A model generated the notes under the pieces. The model was not told where the DNA came from and did not search any database. It was given only the letters and a program-made list of their open reading frames with translations. A DNA stretch of 64,000 nucleotides, taken from assembly GCF_018224885.1 (NCBI RefSeq), contig NZ_JAGTXB010000001.1, positions 806,001 to 870,000 on the forward strand. Reading direction: 5' to 3'. Of this stretch, positions 25,694 through 35,438 are shown piece by piece. The translations under genes and the position numbers were made by a program. The stretch comes from Chitinophaga hostae (lineage in GTDB: Bacteria; Bacteroidota; Bacteroidia; Chitinophagales; Chitinophagaceae). Each line of letters begins with the position of its first letter. Position 1 is the first letter of the stretch.

Positions 25694-26899
25694 ATGCTAA
25701 TCCTCAACAGACGTCGTTTTTTACAGATAGGTTCGCTGGCATCGGCAGCGATCATGATGCCAAAATTCCTGAAAGCGCTGGAAAGGGGCGCACTAGTGCC
25801 TCCCGGCAACAAAGTGCTGGTGATCATACAACTATCCGGCGGCAACGACGGATTGAATACCATTATACCCTATCGAAACGATATTTACTATAGGTCGAGG
25901 CCGGCGTTGGGCATAAAAAGAGAAGAGGCGTTATCGCTCAACGATGACCTGGGCATACACCCGGCATTAAAAGGATTGAAAGCCCTGTATGATGACGGGT
26001 CGCTGGGTATTCTCAATAACGTAGGATATCCGAATCCGGACCGTTCGCATTTCCGCTCAATGGACATCTGGCATTCGGCGAGCCAGGCCGATCAATATTG
26101 GTCTGATGGCTGGATTGGCCGTTACCTTGATGCACAGTGCAAAGGTTGCGACCGGCCCACGCAGGCGCTTGAAATAGACGATACACTGAGTCTTGCATTG
26201 AAAGGTAACAACGACAAGGGACTCGCGGTAACAGATCCGGCCAGGTTGTTTGGCACCAGCAATGATACGTATTTTAAGGACCTGTTAACCCAGCACCCTG
26301 GTGGTGATGATCATCACAGCAATGTGGACTATCTATACAAAACAATGGGCGAAACCATTTCATCTGCCGCCTATATCCAGCAACAATTTAAAACATACAA
26401 ATCTGCGGAAGCATATCCCAATACAGAGCTGGGGCGTAACCTGCGTACCATCGCTAACCTGGTGATGTCCGATATCAACACAAAAGTATATTATGTGTCG
26501 CATGGCAGCTTTGATACGCATGTGAATCAGCAGGATCAGCAGGCCAAACTATTTAGCCAGTTGAGCGACGCCCTCACGGTATTTACCGGTGATCTGAAAA
26601 AGAATAACCGTTTCCAGGATGTAGTGGTGATGACCTTCTCCGAGTTTGGCCGCCGGGTAAGCCAGAACGCCAGCGGTGGCACAGACCATGGCACCGCCAA
26701 CAATATGTTTTTAGTAGGTGGAGGTTTGAAGCAACCCGGACTTATAAACGAAGGACCTGACCTGATGAATCTGAAAGATGGAGATCTGCAATATAAAGTA
26801 GACTTTAAAAGCGTGTATGCCACCCTGCTAAATAAATGGCTGGGCGCTGATGACCGCGAAATCCTGCGGCAGCAGTATCCGTATATGGAGTTTGTTTAA
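25694..26899 (+). CDS. DUF1501 family protein with Tat-like signal
   Basis: A 401-residue exported protein: LNRRRFLQIGSLASAAI at 3-19 is a twin-arginine-type signal, which suggests it is exported folded. The body has the alkaline-phosphatase-like fold with VIIQLSGGNDGLNTIIPY, SHFRSMDIWHSA and the metal-site-like SFDTHVNQQDQQAKL and TFSEFGRRVSQNASGGTDHG segments. Family members are called sulfatase-like, without a proven reaction. It works with the DUF1800 protein upstream by genomic association. Confidence 0.88.
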   Translation: MLILNRRRFLQIGSLASAAIMMPKFLKALERGALVPPGNKVLVIIQLSGGNDGLNTIIPYRNDIYYRSRPALGIKREEALSLNDDLGIHPALKGLKALYDDGSLGILNNVGYPNPDRSHFRSMDIWHSASQADQYWSDGWIGRYLDAQCKGCDRPTQALEIDDTLSLALKGNNDKGLAVTDPARLFGTSNDTYFKDLLTQHPGGDDHHSNVDYLYKTMGETISSAAYIQQQFKTYKSAEAYPNTELGRNLRTIANLVMSDINTKVYYVSHGSFDTHVNQQDQQAKLFSQLSDALTVFTGDLKKNNRFQDVVVMTFSEFGRRVSQNASGGTDHGTANNMFLVGGGLKQPGLINEGPDLMNLKDGDLQYKVDFKSVYATLLNKWLGADDREILRQQYPYMEFV

Positions 26900-26910
26900 T
26901 GCAGGTTTTG

Positions 26911-27096
26911 TCTTGCCCAGGATTAACGGTGATTATGATGATTTTCAGGATTTTATTTTTAGTGATTTAAAAAGATTAGCGAAGATAAAAGCGGATACAA
27001 TACTCGCTTCTATCTTCGCTAATCTTTTTAAATCTAAGAAAATTAAAAAAATAAAATCCTGAAAATCATCATAATCACCGTTAATCCTGGGCAAGA
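26911..27096. repeat. Family-A long hairpin, copy 2 (46-bp perfect arms plus 24-bp inner stem)
   Basis: Outer arms 26911-26956 and 27051-27096 are exactly complementary over 46 bp and start with TCTTGCCCAGGATTAACGG. A second exact 24-bp stem (26964-26987 with 27011-27034, containing GATTAGCGAAGATA) lies inside, so the whole 186 bp can fold into one rod. It separates convergent genes and starts 11 bp after the DUF1501 stop. The outer arm matches copy 4 nearly base for base. Confidence 0.93.
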
Positions 27097-27107
27097 TAAA
27101 ATTCGCT

Positions 27108-27617
27108 CTACTGGCTGATCTGCGTTACCGTTGCCCTGAAAGCGCCATCCCTGGTGCCTCTGGGTCCGCCGGAACCGTTTGTATCCTTGAGAGCACCGGA
27201 AAAGGTGCCTTCTACTGTAACATTATCTATGTGTGTGATAGTGATAAAAAAGTCGGCGCTGCCTTCGGAAGTAAGGGTGGTATAAGTGCTGGCAAGCATC
27301 ATGAGCATACCATTGCCGGTTTTGGTAGCGGCATATACACCTGGTGTGAAAGGCAGGGCGGGCGCAACTAACCTCAGAGATATCTGGTCACCGTTATAGC
27401 TCTGACCGGTTATCTCCATTTTGGGATAGTCGTTATTCGGATTGGTGTCGGTAAGGTCTGGTACATAAATAGTGCCCTTGGGGCTTTCAGAAAGATAGAC
27501 CTTGTTGTCGAGCTTCATCGATATAAAGGTGCGTTTTCGGCTATCGTCTTTACTTTTTTCGCAGGAAATACCCAGCAGTGTAATGGCGCCGAGCAAGGCG
27601 GTAACTAATATACGCAT
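27108..27617 (-). CDS. Putative lipoprotein, unknown function
   Basis: A 169-residue protein with a lipoprotein signal (LLGISC, C19). The rest is predicted beta-rich, with FISMKLDNKVYLSE and a C-terminal TVEGTFSGALKDTNG; this strand pattern is like the DUF6252 group of Bacteroidota lipoproteins, which I offer only as a possibility. It is convergent with the DUF1501 gene across a long hairpin and is probably transcribed alone, since the OPT gene upstream has its own terminator. Confidence 0.72.
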   Translation of the reverse strand: MRILVTALLGAITLLGISCEKSKDDSRKRTFISMKLDNKVYLSESPKGTIYVPDLTDTNPNNDYPKMEITGQSYNGDQISLRLVAPALPFTPGVYAATKTGNGMLMMLASTYTTLTSEGSADFFITITHIDNVTVEGTFSGALKDTNGSGGPRGTRDGAFRATVTQISQ

Positions 27618-27679
27618 AGGTTATATTATATATAGTTTTAATTATTCGGCGACTAAATTAATCATTTTAAATACAAAAA

Positions 27680-27722
27680 CGGATGCCGGTATTGGATTGT
27701 TACATCCAGTTACCGGCATCCG
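27680..27722 (-). terminator. Rho-independent terminator of the OPT transporter gene
   Basis: The stem CGGATGCCGGT (27680-27690) pairs with ACCGGCATCCG (27712-27722). Read on the minus strand it is followed by GTTTTTG, giving a terminator 22 bp after the OPT stop. Confidence 0.7.
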
Positions 27723-27743
27723 CTTTATCTTGAAAAGTTAATA

Positions 27744-29792
27744 TTATGCTTTGCGTGCGGTGCGGTATAAGTACCAGCCCATAAACGCGAAAAAGCCACA
27801 GCCTATTATATAGTAACCAATTTGTCCGAAGATATTTGTGAGGAGTGCCTGGTTATTGAGTTTAGCGAGAATAACGGCAGACCAGTCGAAACCTGCAAGG
27901 ATAGCGATGATAACACCGGCTACCGCTCCACCGGCCACCAGTCCTGTAGCAAAGAGGTTGCCTTTACCCAGTTCTTCTTCTTCCGGGGAAATTTTTTGAT
28001 TGGCTTTCTTTTGTTTGTGATCCACTACTCCGCGGATGGCACCACCCACAAAGATGGGCAAGGTGGTAGATAATGGCAGATAGGCGCCCACTGCAAAGGA
28101 GAGGGAATTTACGCCGCACAGCTCCATGGTAATGGCGAGGAATACACCTACCAGCACAAATTGCCAGTCGAGATTAAACGACAGGATACCTTTTGCCAGT
28201 GTAGCCATGAGCGTACCCTGGGGGGCAGGATAGTATGCGCTGCCGATTGCATGTTCGGTAACACCGTGCGAGATCATGTCTGCCGTAGGCTTATCTAAAA
28301 ACTTTACGGTTAAACCTATCACCACAGAAGATACGATGGCGCCGATAAACAATGCAATTTGCTGGTACATGGGCGTGGCGCCAACAATATAGCCCGATTT
28401 CAGATCCTGCGAAGTACCACCGGCGTTAGCAGCGGCTATACAGATCATACCACCTACTACAAGTGCCATGGGTTCATACAGTTTGCCTGTCCAGCCTACT
28501 GCTATAAATACCAGGCAGGTACCCATCAGCGTGGCGATGGTCATGCCGGAAATAGGGTTGTTGGAAGAGCCGATCAGGCCTACAATACGGCTGGATACTG
28601 TAACGAAGAAAGCGCCGAATACGACCACCAGTAAACCTACCAGTAATTTTTTACCAATAGAATCGCCGGGAAGCTGCGGCAGAAAAGCCATCAGGAGGAT
28701 CAGCGCAAGGCTGCCAAACATAACCACTTTCAGGCTCAGATCCCTCTCTGTTCTTGGCACGCTTCCATTGGCGCCGGTGTTTTCAGAGCCATCTTTTATC
28801 GCCCCTATACTGCCTTTGAAAGATGAGATAATAGTAGGTATGGTTTTCAGCAGCGTGATGAATCCGCCGGCTGCTACCGCACCCGCACCGATTTGTCTTA
28901 CATACGCATAATATACCGCGGCGGAATAGTCTGAAAATGTATGGGTAAGCGGGTTCCAGTCACCCTGACCACCGGGCGTTTGCAGGTTAGCCAGGTAGCC
29001 TATTTTTACCAGCTGTGTGGCAATGGTATCGGCGGGTAACAGTGAGGCCAGCAAAGGAATGAGGGCAAGCCACGACAGTACGCCGCCGGCTACCAGCACC
29101 CCGGCAATACGGGGACCAATGATATAACCCACACCCATATACTCCGGTGTAATATCACCGCTTATTTTAGCAGAAGGAAAAAACTTGCTGGCCTGTTTGG
29201 TCATGTATTCCGGTGTTTCCGCAATCACATGAAAGATCTTTTGCAGAATGGCGTAGGCAAAAGCGAAGCCCAGTCCATAAAAAGCGGTTTTTGCAAAATC
29301 TCCGCCTTTCTCCCCTGCTATCAGTACATCGCCGCAGGCGGTTCCCTCCGGGTAAGGCAGGGTTTTATGTTCTTTTACGATCAGCGATTTCCGCAACGGG
29401 ATCATCATCAGCGTACCCAGTATACCACCAAAAATGGCCAGGATCAGGATAGTGAAATAGTTGAAGAACTGGTTGCCGCCGCCATCGCTCAGAAATAAAA
29501 AGCCTGGCAATGTAAATACTACACCGGCTGCAATGGACTCGCCCGCGGAACCGGTAGTTTGAATGATATTGTTTTCCAGGATAGTGGTGTTAAAAAATTT
29601 TCTTCCTAAAGTAATGGCAATAACGGCAATAGGAATGGAAGCGGAAACGGTAAGACCCGCTTTCAGCGCGAGGTATACGGTGGCTGCACCGAAAATGATA
29701 CCGAAGATACAACCCAGTAAAATGGATTTGAGGGTAAATTCCTTCATTTGTACGCCAGGCGCAACAAAAGGCTTGAAATTGTTATCAGACAT
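27744..29792 (-). CDS. OPT family oligopeptide transporter
   Basis: A 682-residue inner-membrane protein with about 16 hydrophobic segments. It shows the OPT family's LPYPEGTACGDVL motif near residue 145, SGMTIATLMGTCL and AGGTSQDLKSGYIVGATP. Bacterial members import peptides or metal-chelator complexes using the proton gradient. The gene lies next to a POT peptide transporter on the same strand, separated by a perfect 45-bp hairpin, so the two are probably separate transcripts with a related task (peptide uptake). Confidence 0.92.
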   Translation of the reverse strand: MSDNNFKPFVAPGVQMKEFTLKSILLGCIFGIIFGAATVYLALKAGLTVSASIPIAVIAITLGRKFFNTTILENNIIQTTGSAGESIAAGVVFTLPGFLFLSDGGGNQFFNYFTILILAIFGGILGTLMMIPLRKSLIVKEHKTLPYPEGTACGDVLIAGEKGGDFAKTAFYGLGFAFAYAILQKIFHVIAETPEYMTKQASKFFPSAKISGDITPEYMGVGYIIGPRIAGVLVAGGVLSWLALIPLLASLLPADTIATQLVKIGYLANLQTPGGQGDWNPLTHTFSDYSAAVYYAYVRQIGAGAVAAGGFITLLKTIPTIISSFKGSIGAIKDGSENTGANGSVPRTERDLSLKVVMFGSLALILLMAFLPQLPGDSIGKKLLVGLLVVVFGAFFVTVSSRIVGLIGSSNNPISGMTIATLMGTCLVFIAVGWTGKLYEPMALVVGGMICIAAANAGGTSQDLKSGYIVGATPMYQQIALFIGAIVSSVVIGLTVKFLDKPTADMISHGVTEHAIGSAYYPAPQGTLMATLAKGILSFNLDWQFVLVGVFLAITMELCGVNSLSFAVGAYLPLSTTLPIFVGGAIRGVVDHKQKKANQKISPEEEELGKGNLFATGLVAGGAVAGVIIAILAGFDWSAVILAKLNNQALLTNIFGQIGYYIIGCGFFAFMGWYLYRTARKA

Positions 29793-29825
29793 GTTTGGGT
29801 TGTTGTTGGTTACTTAATATACGGA

Positions 29826-29936
29826 AAAAGCAGAAAGCTAAAAGCAAAAAGCTATTGAAGCGAGTGATAAAGCGCGTGTAATTATCCGCACTTATCACTC
29901 GCTTCAATAGCTTTTTGCTTTTAGCTTTCTGCTTTT
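29826..29936. repeat. Family-B hairpin repeat, copy 5 (45-bp perfect inverted repeat)
   Basis: Left arm 29826-29870 and right arm 29892-29936 are exactly complementary over 45 bp with a 21-bp loop. Arms are built from AGCAGAAAGC, TAAAAGCAAAAAGCTATTG and AAGCGAGTGATAA. It fills the gap between two peptide transporter genes that are both on the minus strand and would end transcripts of the POT gene. Confidence 0.92.
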
Positions 29937-29946
29937 GTCTTTCTCA

Positions 29947-31659
29947 TTATCTGACACCGTGCATCCATTTTTTCAGGAAGCTGGTAGACAGGAACAGCAG
30001 TACGGCGGCAGCACCTGGCAGGATAACAAACACCATGAAGAACTCATAGAGGTTGTGAATAGTGAAACCTGCGAAAGTAGGATAATGCGTGGCCAGTTTA
30101 AGTTCGTGTAATTTATCCAGTTGCTGGGCGGTAGCGGTAATGGTGCCATCGAGGATAGATTTCAGGTCGATACCGTTGTCGGTAGCGAGTTTATATTTAT
30201 CCAGTGTAGGCGGCAACAGTGCGCCGAGCGTACCGGCCAGTGCGTAACCGGCGGCATTGGCGAGGAACCATACACCCATCAGCAGGGAAGAAAAGCGGTG
30301 AGGCGCCAGTTTAGATACGAGCGACAACCCTATAGGTGATAAGCACAATTCGCCGAGAGTATGGAACAGGTACATCAGGATCAGCCAGCTTACACCCAGC
30401 TTTTCGTTAGGGCCGAGGTTTTTCATCTGCAAAGCAATGATAAAGAAGCCAAAGGCCAGTAATGCCAGTCCGATCGACTGTTTCATCGGGGAAATAGGTT
30501 CCAGGTTGCGTTGCTGCAATTTCAGCCATAACCAGCTGAAAGGCAATGCAAACACGATGATGAAGATGGAGTTGGCGTTTTGTACAAAGGAAGGAGGCAT
30601 ATCCCAGCCCAGCAGGCGGCGATCTGTCTGATAGTCAGCTACAAAGGTCAGGGAGGAACCGGCTTGTTCGAAGCAGGCCCAGAAGAAGATCACGAAAAAC
30701 GCAACAAAGTAGATAACGGTGATCTGTTGTCTTTCTACTTTGGTAATAGATTTATCGGTCAGGATTAATACAGCGAGGCTGATACCGGAAGCATATATAA
30801 ATGGATATACCCAGGATTTGATCGGGTTAGGGTCGAGTGACAGGAAGTGGATACCAAAAAATAATACCACCAGTAATATTACTACACCAACAATGGCGCC
30901 GGTGGTGAATTTGGCTTTATCAGCCTCTCCGGTAGCGGTAATGCCGGTAGATTTGGAGAAGTCTGGTTTACCGCCGATGGCTTCACCGTTTGGTTTCACC
31001 ACGTATTTATCTTTCAGGAAGAAGAACAGGATGGTTCCTGTGAACATGGCGATACTGGCGGCCAGGAAGCCCCATTTGAAAGCGCTGACCATTCTTACAC
31101 CGTCTATTTTTACATCACCCAGGATAGGACAGATGAGCATACCCAGGAACGCGCCCATGTTGATGCCCATATAAAAGATAGTAAAAGCAGAGTCGAGGCG
31201 GCCATCGCCTTTCGGATACAGTTGGCCTACCATGGAAGATATGTTGGGCTTGAAAAAGCCGTTACCGAAGATGATCACAAAGAGGGCCAGCCATACGATC
31301 ATTTTGGCCGTTTCTACGTTAGTGGCATAAAGAATGGCGCTCAGTACCATGAGTAGTTGTCCTACCCCCATGATAAACCCGCCTAATATGATACAGTTTC
31401 TGTTACCGAGATACCGGTCGGAGATGTACCCGCCCAGCATAGGGGTCAGGTAGCAAAGGCCGAGAAAGCCGCCATAGATGATAGAGGAATCTGCTTCAGA
31501 GAAAGCCAGTGCATTTACCAGGAAGAGCGTTAGCAACGCCCGCATGCCATAAAAGTTAAACCGTTCCCACATTTCCGTGGCAAATAATACTGAGAGCCCT
31601 TTAGGGTGGCCCTTCTGCGAGGCAATAGGGGACTCTTGTGCAACAGCAGTTTGCATCAT
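29947..31659 (-). CDS. Peptide MFS transporter (POT/PTR2 family)
   Basis: A 570-residue major-facilitator protein with about 14 hydrophobic helices. PTR2 signatures are GGYISDRYLGNRNCIILGG (about 77-95) and FTIFYMGINMGAFLG (near 165), followed by a long cytoplasmic loop around 215-255. It is a proton-coupled importer of di- and tripeptides. Two adjacent ATGs (31659 and 31656) are possible starts. It diverges from purD. Confidence 0.92.
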   Translation of the reverse strand: MMQTAVAQESPIASQKGHPKGLSVLFATEMWERFNFYGMRALLTLFLVNALAFSEADSSIIYGGFLGLCYLTPMLGGYISDRYLGNRNCIILGGFIMGVGQLLMVLSAILYATNVETAKMIVWLALFVIIFGNGFFKPNISSMVGQLYPKGDGRLDSAFTIFYMGINMGAFLGMLICPILGDVKIDGVRMVSAFKWGFLAASIAMFTGTILFFFLKDKYVVKPNGEAIGGKPDFSKSTGITATGEADKAKFTTGAIVGVVILLVVLFFGIHFLSLDPNPIKSWVYPFIYASGISLAVLILTDKSITKVERQQITVIYFVAFFVIFFWACFEQAGSSLTFVADYQTDRRLLGWDMPPSFVQNANSIFIIVFALPFSWLWLKLQQRNLEPISPMKQSIGLALLAFGFFIIALQMKNLGPNEKLGVSWLILMYLFHTLGELCLSPIGLSLVSKLAPHRFSSLLMGVWFLANAAGYALAGTLGALLPPTLDKYKLATDNGIDLKSILDGTITATAQQLDKLHELKLATHYPTFAGFTIHNLYEFFMVFVILPGAAAVLLFLSTSFLKKWMHGVR

Positions 31660-31827
31660 AAATTGGTTAGTTTTAGCAATAGTTGTTTAGATTTCGAGAA
31701 CCTTTAAATATGGCAAGTTAAATAAATTCGGTTATCTGCGTAAAAAAATGGTATAAATGCACATTTTTTGGACTTTTTTGATCTTTCTTTGCACTTTCTT
31801 CGCATCTGCATTTATTAGGCAATTCAT

Positions 31828-33105
31828 ATGAACATACTATTACTTGGAAGTGGTGGCCGGGAACACGCACTGGCCCTTAAAATGTCACAAAGCACACTGT
31901 GCGGTCAATTGTTTATTGCGCCGGGTAATGCCGGTACCGCCCAATGCGGTAAGAACATAAACATGGGTGTAAGTGATTTTGAGAAGATAAAGTCCTTTTG
32001 CCTGGATAATGCTATCGATATTGTAATTCCCGGATCTGAAGAGGCGTTGGTAAACGGGATCTATGATTTCTTTAAAAAGGATGCTGCGCTGCAGCATATC
32101 CCGGTGATGGGGCCTTCCCAGGAAGGCGCACAGCTGGAGGGAAGCAAGGCATACGCCAAGTTGTTCATGGAGCGCAATAATATTCCTACCGCGGCCTACC
32201 GTGAGTTTAATGCGGATAACTATGAAGAAGGGGTTGCCTATATTCAACAGCATTCCTTACCAATTGTATTGAAAGCCGATGGTTTGGCTGCCGGTAAAGG
32301 GGTGGTGATTGTGGACTCCAGCGAGGAAGCGATTGCAGAATTTGAGCAGATGATCAAGTCGGCCAAATTTGGCGATGCCAGCAAAACCGTGGTAATAGAG
32401 GAGTTTCTGACAGGTATTGAGCTGTCGGTGTTTGCCATCACGGATGGTCATTCCTATAAAATATTGCCGGAAGCAAAAGACTACAAGCGTATAGGTGAAG
32501 GTGATCAGGGGTTGAACACCGGTGGTATGGGAGCGGTATCTCCGGTACCTTTTGCTGATCACATCTTCATGAAAAAAGTAGAAGAGCAGGTGATCCGGCC
32601 TACGATTGCCGGCTTGTCAAAAGAGGGAATCGTATACAACGGATTCGTGTTTTTTGGCCTGATTAATGTAGGAGGGGAGCCTTTCGTGATTGAATATAAC
32701 TGTCGCATGGGGGATCCGGAAACGGAAGTTGTAATGCCCCGTTTAAAAAATGATTTGCTGGAACTGTTTAATGCTGTGGCATCGGGTAAGCTGAGTGAGC
32801 AAACGATCTATGCCGATGAGCGTGCAGCCGCTACAGTGATGCTGGTATCAAAAGGATACCCGGAAGCATATGAAAAGAACAAGGTAATAAGTGGTATACC
32901 GGCTCCAGCCCATGACCAGGTCGTTTTTCATGCCGGTACCCGGCAGGAAGGCAGCGAGGTACTGACCAATGGCGGCCGTGTACTGGCTATCACTTCATTG
33001 GCGGCCAACCTGTCGATGGCATTGGCTCATTCTGTGCAAACAGCGGAGCAGATTGCATTTGATGGCAAGACTTACCGTCGTGATATAGGATATGAGTTTG
33101 TATAG
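31828..33105 (+). CDS. purD: PurD, phosphoribosylamine--glycine ligase
   Basis: A 425-residue ATP-grasp enzyme of purine synthesis that joins glycine to 5-phosphoribosylamine. The N-terminus MNILLLGSGGREHALALK, the ATP-grasp segment LPIVLKADGLAAGKGVV (about 148-164) and DYKRIGEGDQGLNTGGMGA, and NCRMGDPETEV are canonical. Length is normal. No other pur gene is nearby. Confidence 0.97.
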   Translation: MNILLLGSGGREHALALKMSQSTLCGQLFIAPGNAGTAQCGKNINMGVSDFEKIKSFCLDNAIDIVIPGSEEALVNGIYDFFKKDAALQHIPVMGPSQEGAQLEGSKAYAKLFMERNNIPTAAYREFNADNYEEGVAYIQQHSLPIVLKADGLAAGKGVVIVDSSEEAIAEFEQMIKSAKFGDASKTVVIEEFLTGIELSVFAITDGHSYKILPEAKDYKRIGEGDQGLNTGGMGAVSPVPFADHIFMKKVEEQVIRPTIAGLSKEGIVYNGFVFFGLINVGGEPFVIEYNCRMGDPETEVVMPRLKNDLLELFNAVASGKLSEQTIYADERAAATVMLVSKGYPEAYEKNKVISGIPAPAHDQVVFHAGTRQEGSEVLTNGGRVLAITSLAANLSMALAHSVQTAEQIAFDGKTYRRDIGYEFV

Positions 33106-33436
33106 CGGTTAGCTATTAGCTGTTAGCTGTTAGGGATCAGCGCGGATACCTAAAAGCTAAAAGCTAACAGCTAATAGCTTTTAGCCAGTAGGGAGGGCTG
33201 GTACAATTGAAAGAAAGCGGGACTTGTAAGGGCACAATTTTAGGCAGCAGGAACAATTAAAACGGGGATATCCCGTTCATCTGGTCGGAGCATAAAGAAA
33301 GCAGTTACTATGCCGTTTGCACAACAAATAACTTTTTTTAATATTTAGCTGTATTATTGCAAGAATATCCATTTTTTGCATCGTATATTCGTTGGAATTA
33401 TTCATTTTTGCATTCTAATTTTTGACCGTATCAACA
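33106..33436. other. 331-bp intergenic region before mreB
   Basis: The first 80 bp are a family-B repeat directly after the purD stop. The rest is AT-rich near mreB and must hold the rod-operon promoter; I see near matches to TAnnTTTG (CATTTTTG at about 33404) but no exact one with a good -33. No ORF or RNA gene is evident. Confidence 0.55.
33107..33185. repeat. Family-B hairpin repeat, copy 6
   Basis: Left part GGTTAGCTATTAGCTGTTAG (33107 onward) pairs with CTAACAGCTAATAGCTTTTAG on the right, made of 7-bp units (TTAGCTg/a, CTAAAAG). It begins one base after the purD stop codon and is likely its terminator. Confidence 0.7.
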
Positions 33437-34459
33437 ATGGGATTTTTTAATTTTTTAACGCAGGAAATCGCGATTGATCTTGGTACAGCGAACACGCTGA
33501 TAATTCATAATGACCAGGTGGTAGTGGACGAGCCTTCCATTGTAGCGATAGAACGGGCTAGTGGCAAAATTGTGGCAGTTGGTAAGAAGGCCATGATGAT
33601 GCACGAAAAAACACACGAATATCTTCGTACTATACGTCCCCTGAAAGATGGCGTGATAGCGGATTTTAATGCCGCTGAAGGAATGATCAGGGAACTCATA
33701 AAAATGATTTACCCCAAGAAGCCACTGTTTGCACCCAGCTGGCGCATGGTGATCTGCATTCCTTCCAGTATTACGGAAGTGGAGAAAAGAGCCGTACGCG
33801 ACTCCGCTGAACAGGCAGGCGCTAAAGAGGTATACCTGATCCATGAACCAATGGCTGCCGCCCTGGGTATTGGTATCGATGTGGAAGAACCGGTAGGTAA
33901 CATGATCATTGACATAGGCGGTGGTACCACCGGTATTTCGGTGATCGCCCTGGCAGGTATTGTTTGTGACCAGAGTATCCGTATTGCCGGTGATGAATTC
34001 ACCGCAGACATCATGGAAGCCCTGCGCCGCTATCATAGCCTGTTGATCGGTGAAAGAACCGCAGAACAGATCAAGATCCACATCGGGTCTGCCCTGAAAG
34101 AACTGGATAACCCACCAGATGACATCCCGGTTAACGGACGAGATCTGGTTACCGGTATCCCCAAGCAAATCATGGTATCTTACCAGGAAATTGCGGAAGC
34201 CCTTGACAAATCTATCTTTAAGATCGAAGAAGCCATCCTGAAAGCGCTGGAAACAACGCCTCCTGAGCTGGCATCAGATATTTACCGCAGAGGTTTATAC
34301 CTGACCGGCGGCGGTGCTTTACTGCGCGGACTGGATAAACGTCTTACCCAAAAAATCAAACTGCCGGTACATGTAGCGGACGATCCGTTACGTGCGGTGG
34401 TAAGAGGTACTGGTATTGCCTTAAAGCATGTTGGTAAGTATCCGTTCCTGATGCAATAA
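33437..34459 (+). CDS. mreB: MreB, rod-shape actin homologue
   Basis: With the ATG at 33437 the product is 340 residues, MGFFNFLTQEIAIDLGTANT; a TTG five codons upstream is less likely. The actin-fold ATP motifs are visible: IDLGTANTLI, MIIDIGGGTTGISVIAL and LTGGGALLRGLD. MreB polymerises under the inner membrane and organises the elongasome. It heads the operon mreB-mreC-mreD-mrdA-rodA. Confidence 0.97.
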   Translation: MGFFNFLTQEIAIDLGTANTLIIHNDQVVVDEPSIVAIERASGKIVAVGKKAMMMHEKTHEYLRTIRPLKDGVIADFNAAEGMIRELIKMIYPKKPLFAPSWRMVICIPSSITEVEKRAVRDSAEQAGAKEVYLIHEPMAAALGIGIDVEEPVGNMIIDIGGGTTGISVIALAGIVCDQSIRIAGDEFTADIMEALRRYHSLLIGERTAEQIKIHIGSALKELDNPPDDIPVNGRDLVTGIPKQIMVSYQEIAEALDKSIFKIEEAILKALETTPPELASDIYRRGLYLTGGGALLRGLDKRLTQKIKLPVHVADDPLRAVVRGTGIALKHVGKYPFLMQ

Positions 34460-34471
34460 AACTATTTTGAT

Positions 34472-34539
34472 ATTTACGGATTTTGAGATGTTAATACAAC
34501 CGGCATCAAAAAATCCGTAAATCTCTAAATCTCAAAATC
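34472..34539 (+). terminator. Hairpin between mreB and mreC (possible attenuator)
   Basis: ATTTACGGATTTT (34472-34484) pairs with AAAATCCGTAAAT (34510-34522), and the overlapping GATTTTGAGAT can pair with ATCTCAAAATC (34529-34539). The two pairings use shared bases and compete. It sits inside the rod operon, just before the mreC start at 34551, so it may lower downstream expression or stabilise the mreB message. There is no clean U-tract. Confidence 0.5.
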
Positions 34540-34550
34540 AGTGCGCGCTT

Positions 34551-35438
34551 GTGCGAAATCTAATCATTTTCTTTAGGCGATATTTTAACTTCTTCTTATT
34601 TCTGCTACTGGAAGTGATTTGCATGGTATTGGTGTTCCAGCATAACAACTTTCAGCGCACGGCCTACCTCAGCTCCGCTAACGATATCAGCGGCAAATTA
34701 TATGACAAGTATAATAACGTACAGTATTACTTTCACCTGAAGTCGACCAACGACAGCCTGGTGAATGAAAATATGCGCCTGCACAACGCCCTTCGCAGCA
34801 GTTACGACAGTATGGTCACCACTAACGGGATCAAGATCGATACGGTACGCCAGTACAGCGACGATACAGCCCACAAGGTTATCGGTACCCAGATCCGCCG
34901 CTACGAATACTTCTCTGCCAAAGTGATCAACAACTCTATCAATAAGCCTGTTAACTATATTACTATTCACCGCGGCGCCCTGCAGGGTATCCGTCCTAAT
35001 ATGGGCGTGATCAGCAGCAGTGGTGTAGTTGGAGTGGTAAGAAGCGTGAGCGATAACTACTCGGTAGTACTGTCTATGCTGTCTAAATCTAATTCTGTAT
35101 CCATCAGTGCCCGCCTGGGCCAGGGTAAGGAAATGGGATCCGTACACTGGGATGGTGAAGATGCCGGCTATGCCCTGTTGAAAGATGTGCCTAAAAGCGC
35201 TAAGATCCACAAAGGTGATACTGTGGTAACCAGCGGCTTCTCTGCCCTGTTCCCCGAAAATATTCCTATCGGCTATGTAGAAAATATTGCTGTAGGAGAT
35301 AAAGCCAGCACCTCGTTTACTATCCGGTTGAAATTGGCGACCAATTTCTTTAACCTGCAATATGTGTATGTGATAGAAAACCTGTTGAGAGATGAACAAC
35401 AACGATTGGAAGATTCGACGTATAAGTTGATTAAATGA
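34551..35438 (+). CDS. mreC: MreC, rod-shape determining protein
   Basis: A 295-residue protein with one N-terminal transmembrane helix (about 13-32), a coiled-coil-like stretch (about 45-90) and two small beta-barrels (INKPVNYITIHRGALQGIRP; DTVVTSGFSALFPENIPIG). It bridges periplasmic PBP2 and the MreB filament. The start is GTG. mreD overlaps its last four bases (ATGA), which indicates coupled translation. Confidence 0.95.
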   Translation: MRNLIIFFRRYFNFFLFLLLEVICMVLVFQHNNFQRTAYLSSANDISGKLYDKYNNVQYYFHLKSTNDSLVNENMRLHNALRSSYDSMVTTNGIKIDTVRQYSDDTAHKVIGTQIRRYEYFSAKVINNSINKPVNYITIHRGALQGIRPNMGVISSSGVVGVVRSVSDNYSVVLSMLSKSNSVSISARLGQGKEMGSVHWDGEDAGYALLKDVPKSAKIHKGDTVVTSGFSALFPENIPIGYVENIAVGDKASTSFTIRLKLATNFFNLQYVYVIENLLRDEQQRLEDSTYKLIK

